Shown: one piece after another, positions 1 through 7,214 of the stretch
Numbering within the stretch: position 1 is the stretch's first letter
Layout: each line of letters starts with the position of its first letter
DNA from: Kineosporia rhizophila
GTDB taxonomy: Bacteria; Actinomycetota; Actinomycetes; Actinomycetales; Kineosporiaceae
NCBI RefSeq assembly: GCF_021277265.1
Contig: NZ_JAJSOH010000003.1
Location: forward strand, 331,520-395,519
Direction: 5' to 3'
Length of the DNA stretch: 64,000 nucleotides
Notes under the pieces: generated by a model
What the model saw: only the letters and a program-made list of their open reading frames with translations
Told to the model about the DNA's origin: nothing
Database searches by the model: none
Position numbers and translations under genes: made by a program

Positions 1-486
1 GATCCAGGCGTCGGCGATGCGGGCCACGTCCCATCCGGTGGTGCGGGGCCGTTCGGAGAAGCCGAAGCCGGGCATGGAGGGGATGACCAGGTGGAAGGCC
101 TGGCGGGAGTCGCCGCCGTGCGCGGCCGGATCGCTGAGAGGGCCCAGGAGGTGCCGGAACTCGAGGATCGAGCCGGGCCAGCCGTGGCACAGCAGCAGCG
201 GCACGGCATCGGGTTCGGGGGACAGGACGTGCAGGAAGTGCACGTCCAGGCCGTCGATCTGGGTCTTGAACGAGCCTGCCGCATTGATGTCCTGCTCGGC
301 GCGCCGCCAGTCGTAGCCGGTGGCCCAGTGCTGGCAGAGGTCACGGATGCGGCTCAGCTGGGGACCCTGGCTGCCGTCGGGCACGGTCTCCTGGTCCGGC
401 CAGCGGGTGGTCAGCAGCCGCTGGTGCAGCGCCTGCAGGTCTGCCTCGGCAACGCTGATGGGGAACGGCTCGACGAGCGGATCCAT
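1..486 (-). CDS. Epoxide hydrolase family protein, N-terminal part (cut by window edge)
   Basis: The 162 visible residues match the N-terminal domain of bacterial epoxide hydrolases (EHN type) followed by the start of the alpha/beta hydrolase core. Landmarks are the segment TRWPDQE near residue 25, the oxyanion-hole motif HGWPGS near residue 115, and PGFGFSERP near residue 148. Family members hydrolyse epoxides, or related esters, in the cytoplasm. The catalytic Asp, Asp/Glu and His lie beyond the window edge, so activity cannot be judged. The ATG at 486 is preceded by GGAG eight bases upstream. The gene is monocistronic from this side, and its only upstream DNA is the palindromic region at 530-573, so it is probably under repressor control. 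Confidence 0.85.
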   Translation of the reverse strand, partial: MDPLVEPFPISVAEADLQALHQRLLTTRWPDQETVPDGSQGPQLSRIRDLCQHWATGYDWRRAEQDINAAGSFKTQIDGLDVHFLHVLSPEPDAVPLLLCHGWPGSILEFRHLLGPLSDPAAHGGDSRQAFHLVIPSMPGFGFSERPRTTGWDVARIADAWI

Positions 487-529
487 GGGTTTCTCCAAGG
501 GCGGGGCGGGTGGTGGACCCATCATGACA

Positions 530-573
530 TGAAGTTGAACCACCGTTCCAGTTGGAATAATGGTTCAACTTCA
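530..573. promoter_or_regulatory. Nested inverted repeats, likely repressor operator of the epoxide hydrolase gene
   Basis: Two perfect 13-base arms, TGAAGTTGAACCA (530-542) and TGGTTCAACTTCA (561-573), flank an 18-base spacer. The spacer holds a second, smaller palindrome, TTCCAgtTGGAA. The element lies 44-87 bases upstream of the epoxide hydrolase start at 486. The size and symmetry suit a TetR- or MarR-type dimer, but no regulator gene for it lies inside the window; it may be encoded to the left. Confidence 0.7.
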
Positions 574-640
574 CTGCCGGGTTCGCAGCTTCCTAACGGG
601 AGAAGGAGCCGGCGCTCATCTGGGCCATCGATGTGCCCTC

Positions 641-2080
641 TCAGTTGGTGACGGCGAAAGTGCTGCGCAGCCGAGGAATCCGCCGCAGCAGAAGCTGATC
701 CACCAGTAGCACCAGGACCAGCGAGGCGCCGAACACGGGCAGGAAGACACCCAGAGCAGCCAGCAGCAGCGCCACCCACCAGGTGCTGCGGATGGGCAGC
801 TTGCCGCGCGGTGCGCCCAGGCCGGAACCTGCAGGGCGGCGGCGCCACCACATGGTCGGGCCGGTGACGCACAGAACCAGCACGCCCACGCAGAAGGCGA
901 AGCTGACCCAGAAGTTCAGCAGGCCGAAGCGGCGTCCCTCGTGCAGGGCGATTCCCTGGGAGACGGCCTGGGCCAGCTTCGGGTAGTCCTGGTACCCGTA
1001 CGTGGACACGACCTGTCCGCCGAACTGGTCGACGTGCACGGTTTTTTCGTGACCCGGGTCGTGAAAGGCGTAACCGATGACCGAGAAGACGTCACCATCG
1101 TCCTCTGGTATTGCCACTGTCATCGGATGCCGGAGCCCCTCGCGGGCTCCCACCAGCAGAGCGGTGTCGATGTTGGCGACGCTCTGACCGTCGGCCACGC
1201 TCGTCGGATCCGAGGTAGGAACCTCGTCCTTGCCCAGACCCCAGGGCACGTCGACTTTGTGGCTGTGCGGCAGGGATTCGTCCAGGGTGGACGTCGGGCT
1301 GGACTGTGCTCCCGGGTCGTTGCTCCACAAGCCGCTGCCGTGCTCAGCCGTCCAGTTCTGCACCTGGGTTCCCCAGATGCCGGTCCAGGGAAGGCCGGTC
1401 ACGACCAGCAGGAGCAGGCCCACACCGGTAACAGCGCCGATCCAGCCGTGCCGGTTGCGCAAGGCCGATCCCTTGGCGCGGGCTGCGAGCCGCCGGAGCC
1501 GGGCCTTGCGGCCCTTGAGGAAGATCAGGTAGCCGGTGACGGCCATGACGATGGCCCAGCAGGAACCCAGCTCCATCACGAATTCGCCCACTGAGCCGGC
1601 CATCAGGTCGCCGTGCAGGCGGATTGCACCGCCGCTGAGGGTGGTGTCGGGGTTCAGGTCGCCGAGTACCTGCCCGGTCCAGGGGTTGACGAACACGTCG
1701 CGGCTGGAGCCGTCGGGCATGACCCCGGAGAAACGGGACGCCAGATCCGGGGACGTGGGTTCGGTCGCCGAGGCGATGCTCAGGTCGGGGTAGGCCTTCT
1801 GCACCGCGGTGAGCTGGGCGGCGTAGGGGGTCTGTTCCTGGCCCGCCTGTGGTTGCACAGTCATGACGTCGGCGTGCAGGGCCGGCTCGATCTGGAAGCG
1901 CAGCAGGTAGATGAGACCGGTGACGGCCAGGACGGCCAGCACGGGGATGACCAGGAAGCTGGCGTAGAAGTGCCAGCGCCAGAACGCCCGGAACCAGCCC
2001 TGCTGGCCTTTCGTGCGGGTGCGCGTCGGATCGGATGGACGGGGCTGGTGCGGGTTGTGTTGTGCGGTTGCGGAAGTCAC
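641..2080 (-). CDS. PepSY-associated transmembrane (PiuB-like) protein
   Basis: A 479-residue integral membrane protein of the PepSY_TM family. Members are linked to siderophore iron or copper handling, often as membrane-bound reductases. Visible features are a first membrane helix after WHFYASF (about residues 40-62), PepSY-like extracytoplasmic segments including LHGDLMAG and ALHEGRRFG, and further helices near 175-190, 215-235, 390-412 and a long hydrophobic C-terminus. His residues occur at helix ends (RWHFYAS, IRLHGDL, LHEGR), as expected for haem or metal binding. I chose the GTG at 2080 because GGAG sits seven bases before it; a TTG at 2134 would add 18 residues without a ribosome site. 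It follows the Met/His-rich membrane protein on the same strand, and both are probably co-transcribed. Confidence 0.85.
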   Translation of the reverse strand: MTSATAQHNPHQPRPSDPTRTRTKGQQGWFRAFWRWHFYASFLVIPVLAVLAVTGLIYLLRFQIEPALHADVMTVQPQAGQEQTPYAAQLTAVQKAYPDLSIASATEPTSPDLASRFSGVMPDGSSRDVFVNPWTGQVLGDLNPDTTLSGGAIRLHGDLMAGSVGEFVMELGSCWAIVMAVTGYLIFLKGRKARLRRLAARAKGSALRNRHGWIGAVTGVGLLLLVVTGLPWTGIWGTQVQNWTAEHGSGLWSNDPGAQSSPTSTLDESLPHSHKVDVPWGLGKDEVPTSDPTSVADGQSVANIDTALLVGAREGLRHPMTVAIPEDDGDVFSVIGYAFHDPGHEKTVHVDQFGGQVVSTYGYQDYPKLAQAVSQGIALHEGRRFGLLNFWVSFAFCVGVLVLCVTGPTMWWRRRPAGSGLGAPRGKLPIRSTWWVALLLAALGVFLPVFGASLVLVLLVDQLLLRRIPRLRSTFAVTN

Positions 2081-2235
2081 GGGTGGCTCCAAAGAGCATG
2101 CGTAAGGACGCGACCGGTCGGGTCGCGTGAGCAAGGAGACGCGGCGTCGGGGCGGGCTGGGCGAGAAAGAACAGAGGACGGCCCGGGTCGGCGCGCGAGG
2201 GAAGCCGCTGGGGGATCCAGCGGTACAGGAGAGGG

Positions 2236-2919
2236 TTAGACGGTGCGGGCGGGCGGGCCGCGGCGGCCGAGCGTCGCGACGAGCACGCGCTCACGCAGGC
2301 GTTGCTGAGAGAGGTTCACCCAGGACCGGGGGGCCTCGTCCACCTCAGGGCGCACGCCGGTGGCCAGCAGGGCCAGGATCCGGTGGATGCGCCGTCCGAG
2401 GTGCAGTTCGGGCGGGCGTACGTGGGCCAGCAGGCCCAGCAGGACGAACAGCGCCCGTTCGCCGTCGGACAGGATCGCGCCGACAACCAGGGCGGCCGCG
2501 ATGTGGGCCAGCAGCATCAGGGGGCTGGGCAGCAGCGGCATCACGTGGCCGGTGCCGGCCTCCGCCATGTCGGCCATATTGGCCATGCCTGGCGCGGATG
2601 TGTGCTGGTGGCCTTGGGGCGAGGGGACGTCAGCCGGGCCGGATGTGTACCAAGAGGTCACGACCAGCGCTGTGTGCATCATGGCCTGGCCCGCAGTCAT
2701 CAAGGTGACCAACTGCAGCCCACCGGCACGACGGCCCAGGGTCAGCGACAGCGGCCACGCCGTGACCGCGATCAGCGCGGCGACCAGCGGCCAGGAGGGC
2801 AGGTCGCCGCCGGCCAGAACGTGACCGGCGCTGGCTGCGCCCCAGGCCAGCGATGCCACCAGCACGCCACGCCCCCATCGAAGACCAGCCGTCATCGGCG
2901 GTCGCGGGGGTGCGGGCAT
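2236..2919 (-). CDS. Met/His-rich integral membrane protein
   Basis: A 227-residue protein with several hydrophobic helices and a central loop rich in His and Met (HQHTSAPGM, MANMADMAEAG, GHVMPLL). Such loops are common in actinobacterial membrane proteins encoded beside copper genes, so a role in copper or redox-metal handling together with the downstream PepSY protein is inferred, not shown. The ATG at 2919 starts MPAPPRPPMTAGLRWGRG; frame upstream of it lacks coding character. The C-terminal 60 residues are charged and soluble. The gene precedes the PepSY gene by about 155 bases on the same strand, and the short gap to the hydrolase gene at 2966 must hold any promoter. Confidence 0.7.
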   Translation of the reverse strand: MPAPPRPPMTAGLRWGRGVLVASLAWGAASAGHVLAGGDLPSWPLVAALIAVTAWPLSLTLGRRAGGLQLVTLMTAGQAMMHTALVVTSWYTSGPADVPSPQGHQHTSAPGMANMADMAEAGTGHVMPLLPSPLMLLAHIAAALVVGAILSDGERALFVLLGLLAHVRPPELHLGRRIHRILALLATGVRPEVDEAPRSWVNLSQQRLRERVLVATLGRRGPPARTV

Positions 2920-2965
2920 GCGCTGATCGTAGCGAGATCGGTGCCCGTTCCGGTGCCGGCCGGCT

Positions 2966-3769
2966 TCAGTTGGTGAAGAACGTTCTGAGTACCGGACCGA
3001 GCACGCCCGGATCGGCCACGTGGCCCTCGACCGGAAGAGCCAGCCGCCGGGCGTCAGGCAGAGCGCCCGCAGCGGCGTCCGCTGCCGCACCGAAGAAGTC
3101 GACCGGCAGCCCGGCCATCTGCGGGTCGACCGTGACACCGGTGGTCAGGAGCACGGGCTGCCGCACCAGGGCAAGGCGCTTCGCCGGGGGCCGGCCGTCG
3201 CCCAGGCAGGCCGCGTCGTGGCGGAGCGTCGGTGCCAGCGCGCGTAGCGCGGCCCACACCGGGGCGGCCTGGGCGCCGGCGATGTCCTGCTCGGAGGAAC
3301 CGGCCAGCCGCATGAACAGCCTGAGCGCCTGATCGAGGTCACCGGCCTCGAGCGCGGCGTCGAGGTCGAGCCGGTACGCCTGCCAGGCCGAGACCATCGC
3401 CTCGTCCACCTGGTACGGCACGTCGTGGACGGCGATCCGCTCGACCGGAAGCCCGGCCGCGGCCGCCTCTAGCGCGAGGGCCCCTCCGCTCGAGGCCCCG
3501 AACAGGTGCGCTCGCCCTCCGGTGGCGTCGATCACCGCAGCCAGGTCGTCGATTTCGCGCTCGAGGGCGTAGGGCCGGCGGTCGTCGCTGTCACCGCGAC
3601 CGCGACGCCGGTAGTTCACCACGGCGAAGCTGTCGGCCAGGTGTTCGCCCAGCGGCTGGTTCTCTGAGCTGTCGTCCAGGCCGCCCCCGACGAGCACCAG
3701 GGCAGGTCCCTCGTCGCTGAGCCGGTCGTAGCCGATCGACGTGCCGTCGGCCGAGTGGACGTGCGGCAT
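2966..3769 (-). CDS. Alpha/beta hydrolase
   Basis: A 267-residue cytoplasmic hydrolase of the alpha/beta fold. The nucleophile elbow GASSG places the catalytic Ser at residue 93. The oxyanion region is VLVGGGLDDSS near residues 26-35, and the likely catalytic His is His250 in VEGHVADP. A cap-like helical stretch lies between residues 120 and 190. The substrate is unknown; related proteins are annotated as esterases or haloperoxidase-like hydrolases. The ATG at 3769 follows a clear AGGGAG six bases upstream. It is the last gene of a run on the minus strand and sits back to back with the GAF-ANTAR gene at 3932. Confidence 0.85.
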   Translation of the reverse strand: MPHVHSADGTSIGYDRLSDEGPALVLVGGGLDDSSENQPLGEHLADSFAVVNYRRRGRGDSDDRRPYALEREIDDLAAVIDATGGRAHLFGASSGGALALEAAAAGLPVERIAVHDVPYQVDEAMVSAWQAYRLDLDAALEAGDLDQALRLFMRLAGSSEQDIAGAQAAPVWAALRALAPTLRHDAACLGDGRPPAKRLALVRQPVLLTTGVTVDPQMAGLPVDFFGAAADAAAGALPDARRLALPVEGHVADPGVLGPVLRTFFTN

Positions 3770-3931
3770 ATGAACTCCCTGGGGGTCGGGACTCCCAAGC
3801 TAGACGAAACCGGCGCTCGGCAGGGCCTGCTGTCCGGCCGGGAGTCGGGCATGCGTTCTGTCCGGTAACGTCGGCCGGAAGGACTTTGCGGATTGACCAG
3901 ATGCCACGCCTTCGTACCAAGGAGCCCCCTT

Positions 3932-4681
3932 GTGGACGCACACTCCGGACACGGAACGGACGTCGAGGCCCCGCGCGAGCATCACGGTGAACAGGCCGGG
4001 GGATTCCTGCGGGAGCTGTCCACCCTGGTCCTCGGCAGTCAGCCACTGAACCTGATCCTGACCCGGATCGCGGTCCTGGCCGCCGAGCACGTGCCCGGCA
4101 CGCGGGAGGTGTCGGTGACCTTGATCGAAGGCGAGAAGCCGCGCACCATGGCCTTTTCCGGCCAGCTCGCGGCCGGGCTCGATGAGCGGCAGTACCAGGA
4201 CTTCCGGGGCCCGTGCCTGCATGCTGCTGCCAGTGGGACGGTTGTGGCGATCGAGGACACCGGCACTGACACGACCTATCCGGAGTTCTGCCGGCAGGCG
4301 GTCCGGGCGGGGGTCGGGCACGTGTACTGCGTGCCCCTGTGGTCCGCGGTGGCCGGCCACCTGGGGGCCCTGAACTTCTACGGCAGCGGTGAGCCGATGG
4401 ATGCCCCGGCCCGGGTGCTGGCCGACCAGGTCGGGGCCTACGCAGCGGTGGCGCTGACCAACGCCAGCCTCTACACCGGAGCCGTCGCCGAGGCCGAGCA
4501 CCTGCGCGCGGCCATGGCTGCCCGGGCAGTGATCGAGCAGGCCAAGGGCATCATCATGGCCGGGCGCGGCTGCACCGCGGAGGAGGCGTTCGAGGTGCTG
4601 CGCACCGAGTCCACCCACACCAACCGCAAGCTGCGCGACATCGCCCAGGACCTGGTCACCTCGGTGCTCAGACCGCGCTGA
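3932..4681 (+). CDS. GAF-ANTAR transcription antitermination regulator
   Basis: A 249-residue protein with a GAF sensor domain (about residues 30-170) and a C-terminal ANTAR domain (about 185-245, with VIEQAKGIIMAGRGCTAEEAF). ANTAR domains bind paired RNA hairpins and block transcription termination; the GAF domain senses a small molecule or redox state. The GTG at 3932 follows AAGGAG seven bases upstream; an earlier ATG at 3893 has no such site and adds an unlikely leader. The second GAF-ANTAR gene lies 130 bases downstream on the same strand, so the two may be co-expressed or cross-regulating. The signal sensed and the RNA targets are not apparent. Confidence 0.9.
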   Translation: MDAHSGHGTDVEAPREHHGEQAGGFLRELSTLVLGSQPLNLILTRIAVLAAEHVPGTREVSVTLIEGEKPRTMAFSGQLAAGLDERQYQDFRGPCLHAAASGTVVAIEDTGTDTTYPEFCRQAVRAGVGHVYCVPLWSAVAGHLGALNFYGSGEPMDAPARVLADQVGAYAAVALTNASLYTGAVAEAEHLRAAMAARAVIEQAKGIIMAGRGCTAEEAFEVLRTESTHTNRKLRDIAQDLVTSVLRPR

Positions 4682-4811
4682 CCTTTCGACCGCGGGTGCC
4701 GGCCATGCCGGGGATCACATCCTGGGCCGGTTGGCCGCCCCCGGTGATCATTGACTAATATTGTTCGGCACCTCATGCAGCGGGGCGTATCAACGCTGAA
4801 TGGGAGGTTTC

Positions 4812-5735
4812 GTGCAGGAGCAGTCGGTACCGGAAGCGGCCCGGCATGAGACGCCACCGGGTCCACGTCCGGGAGGCCTGGAGGTCAGTTCGGTCGACGG
4901 CGCAGCAGGCCCGATCGTCCTGAAAGATTTTTCAGAAGATGGTGTCTCGAGCCCCGAGCACCAGGCTGAGATCGCGATCGCGGAGCTGGATGCGTTCGGG
5001 GCCGACGGGCTGCGGCCGGCGCTGACCCGGCTGAGCGAACTGGCGTGCCAGCTTCTTCATCAGGTGGACGCGGTCTCGATCGTCCTGGGTTCTCCCGACG
5101 AGCCGTACCTGACGGCCACCTCCTCGCCCCTGGCCCAGAAGGCCGACGGTGCCCAGCTCATGACGGCCTCGGGGCCCAGCCTGGAGGCCATGAAACAGCT
5201 GTCGGCCGTCACCGTGGATGATCTGAGCGCCGACCCGCGCTGGCCGCGTCTGCATCATCGGTTCTTCTCCGCCGACATGCCGGTGCGCAGTTGCCTGGCC
5301 CTGCCCATCCGGTCCCGAAAAAGCCCTGTGGGCCATGCTTCAGCTGAACCCGCCGGAGTCCTGACTCTGTACGCGTGCTCCGCTGCAGCTTTCAGCTCGA
5401 GCGAGGTCGGCCTGCACGCGGAACGGCTGGCTGTGCGTGCTCTCGGCCTGGTCCGGACGCACGAGGAGGTCCACCGGCTGTGGCACGACGCAGAAAAGCT
5501 GCGCGAGGCGCTCACCTCGCGATCGGTGATCGATCAGGCCAAGGGCCTGATCATGGGGGAGCGGCGCTGCTCGGCAGAGGAGGCCTTCGCCGAACTGGTC
5601 CGCATCAGTAACGACACCAACCAGAAGGTCCGGCACATCGCCCAGGCGATCGTCGACGAGGCGCTCACGCCGCGGCACGAGAAGCCGCAGCCACTGCATG
5701 GATTCGGCATCCTGCCCCGGCCGGAATCGCTCTAA
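4812..5735 (+). CDS. GAF-ANTAR regulator with N-terminal extension
   Basis: A 307-residue paralogue of the preceding protein: a poorly conserved, Pro-rich N-terminal 50 residues, a GAF domain (about 60-215, including DDLSADPRWPRLHHRF) and an ANTAR domain (about 225-285, VIDQAKGLIMGERRCSAEEAF). Expected role: ligand- or stress-responsive RNA-binding antiterminator. The GTG at 4812 is preferred because GGGAGG stands just upstream of it; the ATG at 4800 overlaps that ribosome site itself and would hide it. A possible -35 TTGACT at 4751 lacks a good -10. It ends before a strong hairpin at 5776-5826. Confidence 0.88.
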   Translation: MQEQSVPEAARHETPPGPRPGGLEVSSVDGAAGPIVLKDFSEDGVSSPEHQAEIAIAELDAFGADGLRPALTRLSELACQLLHQVDAVSIVLGSPDEPYLTATSSPLAQKADGAQLMTASGPSLEAMKQLSAVTVDDLSADPRWPRLHHRFFSADMPVRSCLALPIRSRKSPVGHASAEPAGVLTLYACSAAAFSSSEVGLHAERLAVRALGLVRTHEEVHRLWHDAEKLREALTSRSVIDQAKGLIMGERRCSAEEAFAELVRISNDTNQKVRHIAQAIVDEALTPRHEKPQPLHGFGILPRPESL

Positions 5736-5775
5736 CTGGGGCTGGTTCGCGAATCGGGCGCTGTGTGGGCTCGTA

Positions 5776-5826
5776 GATTGCAGGGCCGAGGGCTGGCCCC
5801 GTGGCCCGGCCCTCGCCCCTGCAATC
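5776..5826. terminator. Bidirectional hairpin terminator
   Basis: An 18-base stem with one mismatch (5776-5793 against 5809-5826; arms begin GATTGCAGGG and end CCCTGCAATC) and a 15-base loop. It lies between the convergent GAF-ANTAR gene and the secreted-protein gene, where a shared terminator is expected. No U-tract is seen, which is common in high-GC actinomycetes. Confidence 0.75.
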
Positions 5827-5864
5827 GTCACTGCATACTCTGGCTGCGACCTACGGAACAGGCC

Positions 5865-6242
5865 TCAGCAGAGGTAGTTCGAGCCCCCGCCCGGTAGCAG
5901 GCTGTCGCTCACCCAGCCGTAGGTGCCGTCGGTGCGGTTGTAAAGGTACGTCCAGGTGGAGAAGTCGGCGTTGCGGGTGTAGCAGTAGTAGTCCAGCGTG
6001 TCACGGTTGTCGGCCCAGCCCCGCACGCCGCAACCGCTGTTGGAGCCGCTGCGCATGTTCGCGCTGACCCCAGCGGTCTGCCGGTAGACGGTGCTGTCGC
6101 GGTTCGGCCCGCTGGAACCACAGGCCGCGGTGGCCGAGGCGGGTGTGGCGGTCAGGACCAGACCCACCGGCACCGCCAGCGAGGCCACGGCCACCGGCAC
6201 CATGCCCAGCTGCAGCAGCTTGCTCTTGAGCTTCGACATCAT
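5865..6242 (-). CDS. Small secreted SH3-like protein
   Basis: A 125-residue precursor. The N-terminus is a signal peptide: a basic start (MMSKLKSKLLQ), a hydrophobic core, and a likely cleavage after ASA near residue 38. The mature part is small, rich in Cys, Tyr, Trp and Asn, and looks like bacterial SH3-type domains of short actinobacterial exported proteins (NMRSGSNSGC, TYGWVSDSLL). Such domains often bind peptidoglycan or other wall polymers. Four to five Cys in the mature chain could form disulfides. The ATG at 6242 follows AGGGGGA about eight bases upstream. The gene is alone on the minus strand. Confidence 0.75.
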   Translation of the reverse strand: MMSKLKSKLLQLGMVPVAVASLAVPVGLVLTATPASATAACGSSGPNRDSTVYRQTAGVSANMRSGSNSGCGVRGWADNRDTLDYYCYTRNADFSTWTYLYNRTDGTYGWVSDSLLPGGGSNYLC

Positions 6243-6374
6243 TGTCTTTCCCCCTTGCAGACGGTCATCCATGACGAGGGTCGGGGGTGAGCATTACGAA
6301 CAGCGCGGCAGAGCGTTCTGCCGTCGTGCCCCCACGAGTCGGACGCCTGACCCCCCAGGCCCGAGAACGTCATC

Positions 6375-6479
6375 AACGTAACAGAACGGACATGGTCGCG
6401 CTATGGCCTCATGGACCGAACCGGCCACTGTCCCGGGGCGGACCCGTCTAATTGCATCCCGTGCAAGTTCTGTTACGTT
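6375..6479. promoter_or_regulatory. Two inverted 13-base copies plus palindrome, probable TetR operators
   Basis: AACGTAACAGAAC (6375-6387) and its exact reverse complement GTTCTGTTACGTT (6467-6479) face away from each other across 79 bases. The right copy ends seven bases before the GTG start of the TetR gene. Directly beside it is a palindrome, TTGCAtcccgTGCAA (6452-6466). The arrangement fits autorepression of tetR and mmpL, with the left copy facing the secreted-protein gene. Confidence 0.6.
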
Positions 6480-6486
6480 CGTCGCC

Positions 6487-7173
6487 GTGACCCAGGAGCG
6501 GACCGACGGGCGGAGCGTCCTGCGCGAGCAGCGCCACGTCGCGATCCTGGCCGCAGCCCGCCGGCTGGCCGCCGGATCCGGCGCCGAGGGTTTCACCGTC
6601 GACCAGGTTGCCGTCGAGGCCGGGGTGTCCCGGCGCACCGTGTTCAACCACTTCGCCACGTTCGAGGCCCTGCTGGTGGCCGTGTGCGAGGAGATCCTCG
6701 AGGACGTGGCCGGCCAGGTGGTCGACCATCTCGAGGAGCACCTGCAGAAGCTGCCGCAGGAGGCCGAACCGGCCCGGGTGCTCGACTGCCTGTGCGTCGC
6801 GGTCCAGGAGGCCGACCTGCCTCGCGCCATCGCTGAGATCCACGGCAGCCTCGGGGGTGTGGAGGAGGAGAGGCGACGGACTCAGAGCATCTTCCAGGCC
6901 GCTCTGGACCGGGTGGGGGACCGGCTGACCGCAAAGATCGCCGGGCACGCCCCCGAGCTGGACCCGGTCGGGCTGCGCCTGAGCGTCGCATTCCTGATGA
7001 ACGGCGTCGGTGTCATCGCCGTTCTGTGGCTGAAGGAGAACGCCGTCCCGGTCACCGCCGGGTCCCGGGACGCGTGGAACACCTACATGACTCGTCTGCT
7101 CGACCAGCTCGCCCACGGGTACGGGCATCTCGGTCGGGTCTCGGGGGCAGGTCAGGGCCGACCTGCCCGCTGA
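6487..7173 (+). CDS. TetR/AcrR family transcriptional regulator
   Basis: A 228-residue repressor. The DNA-binding helix-turn-helix is near residues 33-60 (FTVDQVAVEAGVSRRTVFNHFATFEAL); the rest is the helical ligand and dimer domain. The GTG at 6487 gives the usual N-terminus length for the family; there is no Shine-Dalgarno sequence, and the operator-like GTTCTGTTACGTT stands only seven bases upstream, so a very short or absent leader is plausible. The MMPL transporter gene follows after 41 bases on the same strand, and the natural inference is that this protein represses its own gene and the exporter in response to an exported compound. Confidence 0.9.
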   Translation: MTQERTDGRSVLREQRHVAILAAARRLAAGSGAEGFTVDQVAVEAGVSRRTVFNHFATFEALLVAVCEEILEDVAGQVVDHLEEHLQKLPQEAEPARVLDCLCVAVQEADLPRAIAEIHGSLGGVEEERRRTQSIFQAALDRVGDRLTAKIAGHAPELDPVGLRLSVAFLMNGVGVIAVLWLKENAVPVTAGSRDAWNTYMTRLLDQLAHGYGHLGRVSGAGQGRPAR

Positions 7174-7214
7174 ACGGGGCACTCGTCCGCTAGGAAGGAC
7201 TCTGGACTCGCACC

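Noticed and set aside
4800..4811. ATG at 4800 as start of the second GAF-ANTAR gene
   Set aside because: It overlaps the GGGAGG sequence that serves the GTG at 4812.
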